23,235 bases of DNA. It comes from a virus. Positions 19,815 to 23,235 of this stretch are shown here, in pieces. A program made the position numbers and the translations under genes. The stretch lies in IMG/VR virus record IMGVR_UViG_3300020438_000001, positions 64,001 to 87,235 of that record; one strand, 5' to 3'. The stretch's first letter is position 1. Each line of letters begins with the position of its first letter. The notes under the pieces are model-generated. The model had not been told where the DNA came from. It did no database searches and saw nothing but the letters and a program-made list of their open reading frames with translations.

Positions 19815-21668
19815 ATGGAAGTATCTAATCAGATATTGAGCGACATCGTCGTCTTTAATAAATACGCCAAGTTCCTACCCTCACTAGGTAGGAGAGAAAC
19901 ATTTAGTGAAATATGTAATCGTTATGGAGATATGATGATTGCTAAACATCCTCACATGGAAAAGGATATAAAAGAAGCCATGAAAGCAGTAAAAGAAAGA
20001 AAATTATTACCTTCGATGAGGGCTATGCAATTCGCGGGAGTTGCTATAACTAAGTCAGAATCAAGGATTTATAACTGTGCGTATTTACCAATAGATGACT
20101 ATAGAGCATTCTCTGAGATCATGTTCCTTTTACTAGGAGGAACAGGTGTTGGATACTCTGTACAATTCAAACACGTAAGAAATTTACCAGAAATAGTTAA
20201 ACCTATGAAAACCCAAAAATATGTAATTGGGGATTCAATAGAAGGTTGGGCTGATTCTGTACGACATCTAATCGGAAGCTATCTGGGGATTAGGAAGACG
20301 AAGCCAGTTTTTGACTTCTCTGACATTCGTCCGAAAGGGTCCCGATTAGTAACAGCTGGTGGTAAAGCACCAGGACCTGAGCCACTTAAAGTGTGCTTAT
20401 TTCATTTAGAAACATTATTAAACAGAAAAGAAACAGGAAGTTCTCTTACTCCCCTGGAGGTGCACGATATGGTATGTTATATTGCCGACGCAGTGCTTGC
20501 AGGAGGTATTAGGAGAGCGGCATTGATCTCATTATTCTCAATGGATGATGAAGAGATGCTAACAAGTAAATATGGAAATTGGTGGGAGCTTAATCCTCAA
20601 CGAGGAAGGGCTAACAACAGTGCAGTAATTCGTAGACACCGCATCACTAAAGTTGAATTCAATAGGTTTTGGAAAAAAGTTAAAGAATCTAACGCTGGTG
20701 AGCCAGGTATGTATTTCACTAATAATAGTGATTATGGTACAAACCCTTGCTGTGAAATTGCTCTAAAACCATTTCAATTTTGTAATCTAACCGAGGTTAA
20801 CGTTTCAAATATTGAGTCACAAGAAGATTTATCGAATCGTGTTAAACTAGCATCATTACTGGGTACTCTACAGGCTAGTTTCACGGATTTCCATTATCTT
20901 CGACCAATATGGAGAACAACAACTGAGAATGACGCCTTAATTGGTGTCGGGATGACAGGAATAGGAAGTGGTACAATTTTGAAGTATGATTTAGAATCAG
21001 CAGCGAAAGTTGCAAATGAAGCTAATGAGCACTATGCAAAATTATTAGGAGTGAATAAAGCATCGAGGGTAACTACTATCAAACCTTCAGGTACTACGAG
21101 TTGTGTATTAGGGACATCTTCAGGGATCCATGCATGGCATAACGACTATTACATTAGACGTATGCAATGTACAAAGGATGAGGATTTATATAAATATTTG
21201 GCCAAAGCTCATCCTGAGTTGGTAGCTGATATGAAATTAATACCAAACTCTGCAGTGATTGAGATCCCTCAAAAGGCTCCTGCTAATTCCATTTTACGAC
21301 ATAAAGAAACAGCTCTTGAATTACTTGAAAGGATTAAATTATTTAATCTTGATTGGGTAAGACAGGGACATCGTTCAGGTGATAATACTAACAATGTATC
21401 AGCTACTGTATCCATTAAAGAAAAAGAATGGAAAGAAGTAGGTGAGTGGATGTGGGCTAACAGAGACACATTCAATGGTTTAAGTATACTACCATACGAT
21501 GGAGGATCATATACTCAAGCACCATTCGAAAACATATCAAAATCAAAATACTATTCAATGATTAATTCATTGAAAGCTATTGACTTACGTAAAATCAAAG
21601 AATTAGATGATAATACGACGAGGAGCCAAGAAATAGCATGTGCAGGCGGGTCTTGTGAAATAGTATAA
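19815..21668 (+). CDS. nrdJ: Class II (B12-dependent) ribonucleotide reductase
   Basis: This 617-aa protein resembles the monomeric adenosylcobalamin-dependent ribonucleoside-triphosphate reductase. By family alignment, Cys88 (IYNCAYLP) and Cys323 would be the active-site disulfide pair and Cys312 in NPCCEI the thiyl radical Cys, with Glu314 as catalytic acid; the Cys312-Cys323 spacing equals that of the Lactobacillus enzyme. Further blocks are LGGTGVGYSV, GSRLVTAGGKAPGP, GGIRRAALIS, TIKPSGTTSC and GHRSGDNTNNVSA. The end CAGGSC (609-614) is the C-terminal redox pair. It is shorter than the approximately 740-aa bacterial enzyme. It converts NTPs to dNTPs for phage replication and needs no small subunit or oxygen. 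The ATG follows an A-rich leader. Confidence 0.93.
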   Translation: MEVSNQILSDIVVFNKYAKFLPSLGRRETFSEICNRYGDMMIAKHPHMEKDIKEAMKAVKERKLLPSMRAMQFAGVAITKSESRIYNCAYLPIDDYRAFSEIMFLLLGGTGVGYSVQFKHVRNLPEIVKPMKTQKYVIGDSIEGWADSVRHLIGSYLGIRKTKPVFDFSDIRPKGSRLVTAGGKAPGPEPLKVCLFHLETLLNRKETGSSLTPLEVHDMVCYIADAVLAGGIRRAALISLFSMDDEEMLTSKYGNWWELNPQRGRANNSAVIRRHRITKVEFNRFWKKVKESNAGEPGMYFTNNSDYGTNPCCEIALKPFQFCNLTEVNVSNIESQEDLSNRVKLASLLGTLQASFTDFHYLRPIWRTTTENDALIGVGMTGIGSGTILKYDLESAAKVANEANEHYAKLLGVNKASRVTTIKPSGTTSCVLGTSSGIHAWHNDYYIRRMQCTKDEDLYKYLAKAHPELVADMKLIPNSAVIEIPQKAPANSILRHKETALELLERIKLFNLDWVRQGHRSGDNTNNVSATVSIKEKEWKEVGEWMWANRDTFNGLSILPYDGGSYTQAPFENISKSKYYSMINSLKAIDLRKIKELDDNTTRSQEIACAGGSCEIV

Positions 21669-21718
21669 GCATAAAAAATCAGACTACAGGCATAGTTATT
21701 AATTTAAAACGATATTTT

Positions 21719-21799
21719 ATGTTACAAATAATAGTAATTGGACTAACCATAGGACTTTGTTGTCTCGCATGGGCAGTCCTATTTGGAAATGAAGAATAA
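21719..21799 (+). CDS. 26-aa membrane micro-protein
   Basis: A short frame MLQIIVIGLTIGLCCLAWAV continues to LFGNEE and stops. It is almost wholly hydrophobic with two adjacent Cys and an acidic end. The TAA shares a base with the next ATG (TAATG), which argues for real, coupled translation. It lies 50 bases after the RNR stop. Very short ORFs can be chance, so confidence is limited. Confidence 0.5.
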   Translation: MLQIIVIGLTIGLCCLAWAVLFGNEE

Positions 21800-21990
21800 T
21801 GGGACATATGAACTGGATTTCAACCTTGACTGCTGACGACATTCAAGTAATGAAAGTAAAAACGCAATTCTTAACTGATAGTGATAATGTAATTTTTCAA
21901 GATCAGAAGTATACCGTCTCTTATTTAAAAGCAGTAATTAAAGTCTGGGAAACTAATATAATTGACCCAGAATTATTAGATAATGTATAA
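21799..21990 (+). CDS. Hypothetical 63-aa protein
   Basis: It starts MGHMNWISTLTADDIQVMKV and runs to NIIDPELLDNV. The composition is mixed with a central beta-like stretch (SDNVIFQDQKYTVSYLKAVI). There is no membrane helix, Cys or known motif. It lies between the micro-protein, with a one-base overlap, and the polymerase, 16 bases ahead, in the replication operon. It may be a small accessory factor; the function is unknown. Confidence 0.65.
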   Translation: MGHMNWISTLTADDIQVMKVKTQFLTDSDNVIFQDQKYTVSYLKAVIKVWETNIIDPELLDNV

Positions 21991-22006
21991 TTAAAAATGA
22001 ATAGAT

Positions 22007-23235
22007 ATGATAAAGTTAATCTGCGCGCACAAGAGTATAGACTCTATGTTCGAGTGTGCAACAATGGATGAAGCTGTAAATTATCTATCTGATCAAACTG
22101 TACTTGGCGTCGATACTGAAACATCAGGCAAATGCTTTACCTCTAAAAAGGTAGTGATGTTTCAGATCGGTACTAAGGACGTTCAATACGTTATTGATAC
22201 AAGATATATTGGTATTGAACCTCTTATTCCAATTCTGGAAAATCCTAATATTGTGAAGATATTTCACAACATTAAATTTGATTATAAGTTTCTGAAAGCG
22301 CAGTGGGGTACGGATATTAAAAATCCATACGACACTATGTTAGCTGAAGGTGTGATTAATTGTGGTAAACTTAAAGTAGGTTACTCACTTAATGCACTGA
22401 CACAGAGATACTTAGATAAAGAATTGAACAAAGAAGTTCGTAACAAGTTTGTAGGACTAGATGGTAAACCTTTCAACACTGAACAAATATTATATGGTGC
22501 TGAAGACGTTGAACATTTATTGGACATTAGATTATTACAATTAGTAAAAGTTAAAGAATTAGACCTTGAGAAGGTTCTGCACTTAGAGAATAATGCAGCT
22601 TTAGCTTTTGCTGATATAGAATTTAACGGACTATGTTTTGATTCAAAGGCATGGCTAGCAATAGCTGATGACACTGAAGAAATCGTAAAAGTTATGGAAA
22701 GTGATTTAGATGAAATGATATATGCATTAAACCTCAACAAGTTTATAAAAAGATCATTTCAAACTGACATGTTTATTGAACCCGAAGAGATTCGTAAAAT
22801 AGACATTAAGTGGTCAAGTCCTACACAAGTATTACAAGTATTTAAAGAGTATGGTTTAGATATAGAAAAAGTTAATGCTTTTGAACTATCACGTCATAAA
22901 AATAAAGCTTTCGTTACCAAGTACTTACGTTACAAAGAAAAACAAAAGGTTGTCTCAACCTATGGTAAATCTTTTCTTAAATATGTAATGAAGGATGGTA
23001 AGGTTAGAACTAGTTTCTGGCAAATACTAAATACTGGTCGTGTATCAAGCGGTATGAAATCAGATAATAAACCTAACATGCAGAATATACCTGCGGATAA
23101 TAAATTCAGAAATTGTTTTAAAGCAAGGGATGGATACTCATTAGTTTCCGTGGACTATTCAGGTCAAGAGTTAGGAATTATAGCTTCGGGGTCTAAAGAC
23201 CCTGTATGGATGAAAGCACGTAAAGAGGAGGCAGA
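22007..23235 (+). CDS. Family A DNA polymerase with 3'-5' exonuclease domain (partial, cut by window end)
   Basis: The frame opens at the ATG at 22007 and stays open to the last base, giving 409 visible residues. The N-terminal proofreading exonuclease has all three motifs: Exo I VDTET (Asp36, Glu38), Exo II HNIKFDYKF (Asp92) and Exo III YGAEDVEHLLD (Tyr163, Asp167). The polymerase domain begins with TGRVSSGMKS...KPNMQNIPA and reaches motif A, VDYSGQELG (Asp383), in place of the usual DYSQIELR. Motifs B and C lie outside the window. No 5'-3' nuclease domain precedes it, so the layout is that of T7-like and other phage replicative polymerases. A start at 21997 gives a short closed frame and is rejected. 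Confidence 0.93.
   Translation, partial: MIKLICAHKSIDSMFECATMDEAVNYLSDQTVLGVDTETSGKCFTSKKVVMFQIGTKDVQYVIDTRYIGIEPLIPILENPNIVKIFHNIKFDYKFLKAQWGTDIKNPYDTMLAEGVINCGKLKVGYSLNALTQRYLDKELNKEVRNKFVGLDGKPFNTEQILYGAEDVEHLLDIRLLQLVKVKELDLEKVLHLENNAALAFADIEFNGLCFDSKAWLAIADDTEEIVKVMESDLDEMIYALNLNKFIKRSFQTDMFIEPEEIRKIDIKWSSPTQVLQVFKEYGLDIEKVNAFELSRHKNKAFVTKYLRYKEKQKVVSTYGKSFLKYVMKDGKVRTSFWQILNTGRVSSGMKSDNKPNMQNIPADNKFRNCFKARDGYSLVSVDYSGQELGIIASGSKDPVWMKARKEEA

Noticed and set aside
21269-21475. Antisense ORF within the RNR gene
   Set aside because: It is a shadow of strongly conserved RNR coding sequence.
21997-22071. Alternative polymerase start at 21997
   Set aside because: This frame stops after 24 codons; the polymerase frame opens at 22007.
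22381-22740. Antisense 119-aa ORF at the right end
   Set aside because: It lies wholly opposite the DNA polymerase frame, which has clear exonuclease and polymerase motifs.
1-23235. Stop-codon reassignment as in some crAss-like phages
   Set aside because: TAG ends the portal, the 119-aa, 127-aa and 82-aa genes, and TGA ends the endolysin and others at sensible lengths, with no in-frame stops inside known families.
1-23235. CRISPR array, insertion sequence or transposase
   Set aside because: No regularly spaced direct repeats, no terminal inverted repeats and no transposase or integrase motif were seen.

Overview
The window looks like part of a tailed double-stranded DNA phage of a Bacteroidota host, with a podovirus-like structural block resembling that of crAss-like phages. 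The grounds are: very AT-rich DNA; packed genes with little Shine-Dalgarno signal; -7 boxes matching the Bacteroidota consensus TAnnTTTG; a linked set of large terminase, about 830-aa portal, lytic transglycosylase, acidic scaffold and about 480-aa capsid protein; and a small HU/IHF-like gene inside the structural operon. The crAss-like placement is inference from gene content. TAA, TAG and TGA all end genes normally, so no stop-codon reassignment is seen.

There are two divergent halves. From about 16.2 kb down to base 1, everything is on the minus strand and forms the late virion and lysis block. In transcription order it holds: a 119-aa protein whose end overlaps a tRNA with a CAU anticodon; small structural candidates including the HU/IHF-like protein; a 551-aa cysteine-rich, proline-tailed protein; several small proteins with membrane helices, coiled coils or a zinc-type Cys cluster; a lysis-type cassette (small membrane proteins, a CDGSH-type micro-protein, an M15 endolysin); a fibre-like protein; a 109-aa protein; terminase; portal; transglycosylase; scaffold; major capsid protein; and a truncated gene at the left edge. 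Many junctions overlap by 1 to 20 bases, which suggests translational coupling.

From 16.3 kb to the right edge everything is on the plus strand. It starts with short unknown genes separated by three copies of a terminator plus conserved-motif module. A 241-aa unknown, a small membrane protein and a 390-bp gene-free stretch full of RNA helices follow. Next come three small overlapping genes, a promoter, a tRNA-like element, a class II (B12-dependent) ribonucleotide reductase, two small ORFs and the start of a family A DNA polymerase with a proofreading domain, cut by the window end. Reductase and polymerase together indicate that this side makes dNTPs and replicates DNA.

The points most worth a second look are the repeated terminator/motif modules, the compact three-way-junction RNA with complementary loops, the CDGTH micro-protein hidden in the frame of an over-extended endolysin ORF, recurring -7 boxes that may define the late and RNR promoters, and an EF-hand loop in the portal tail.
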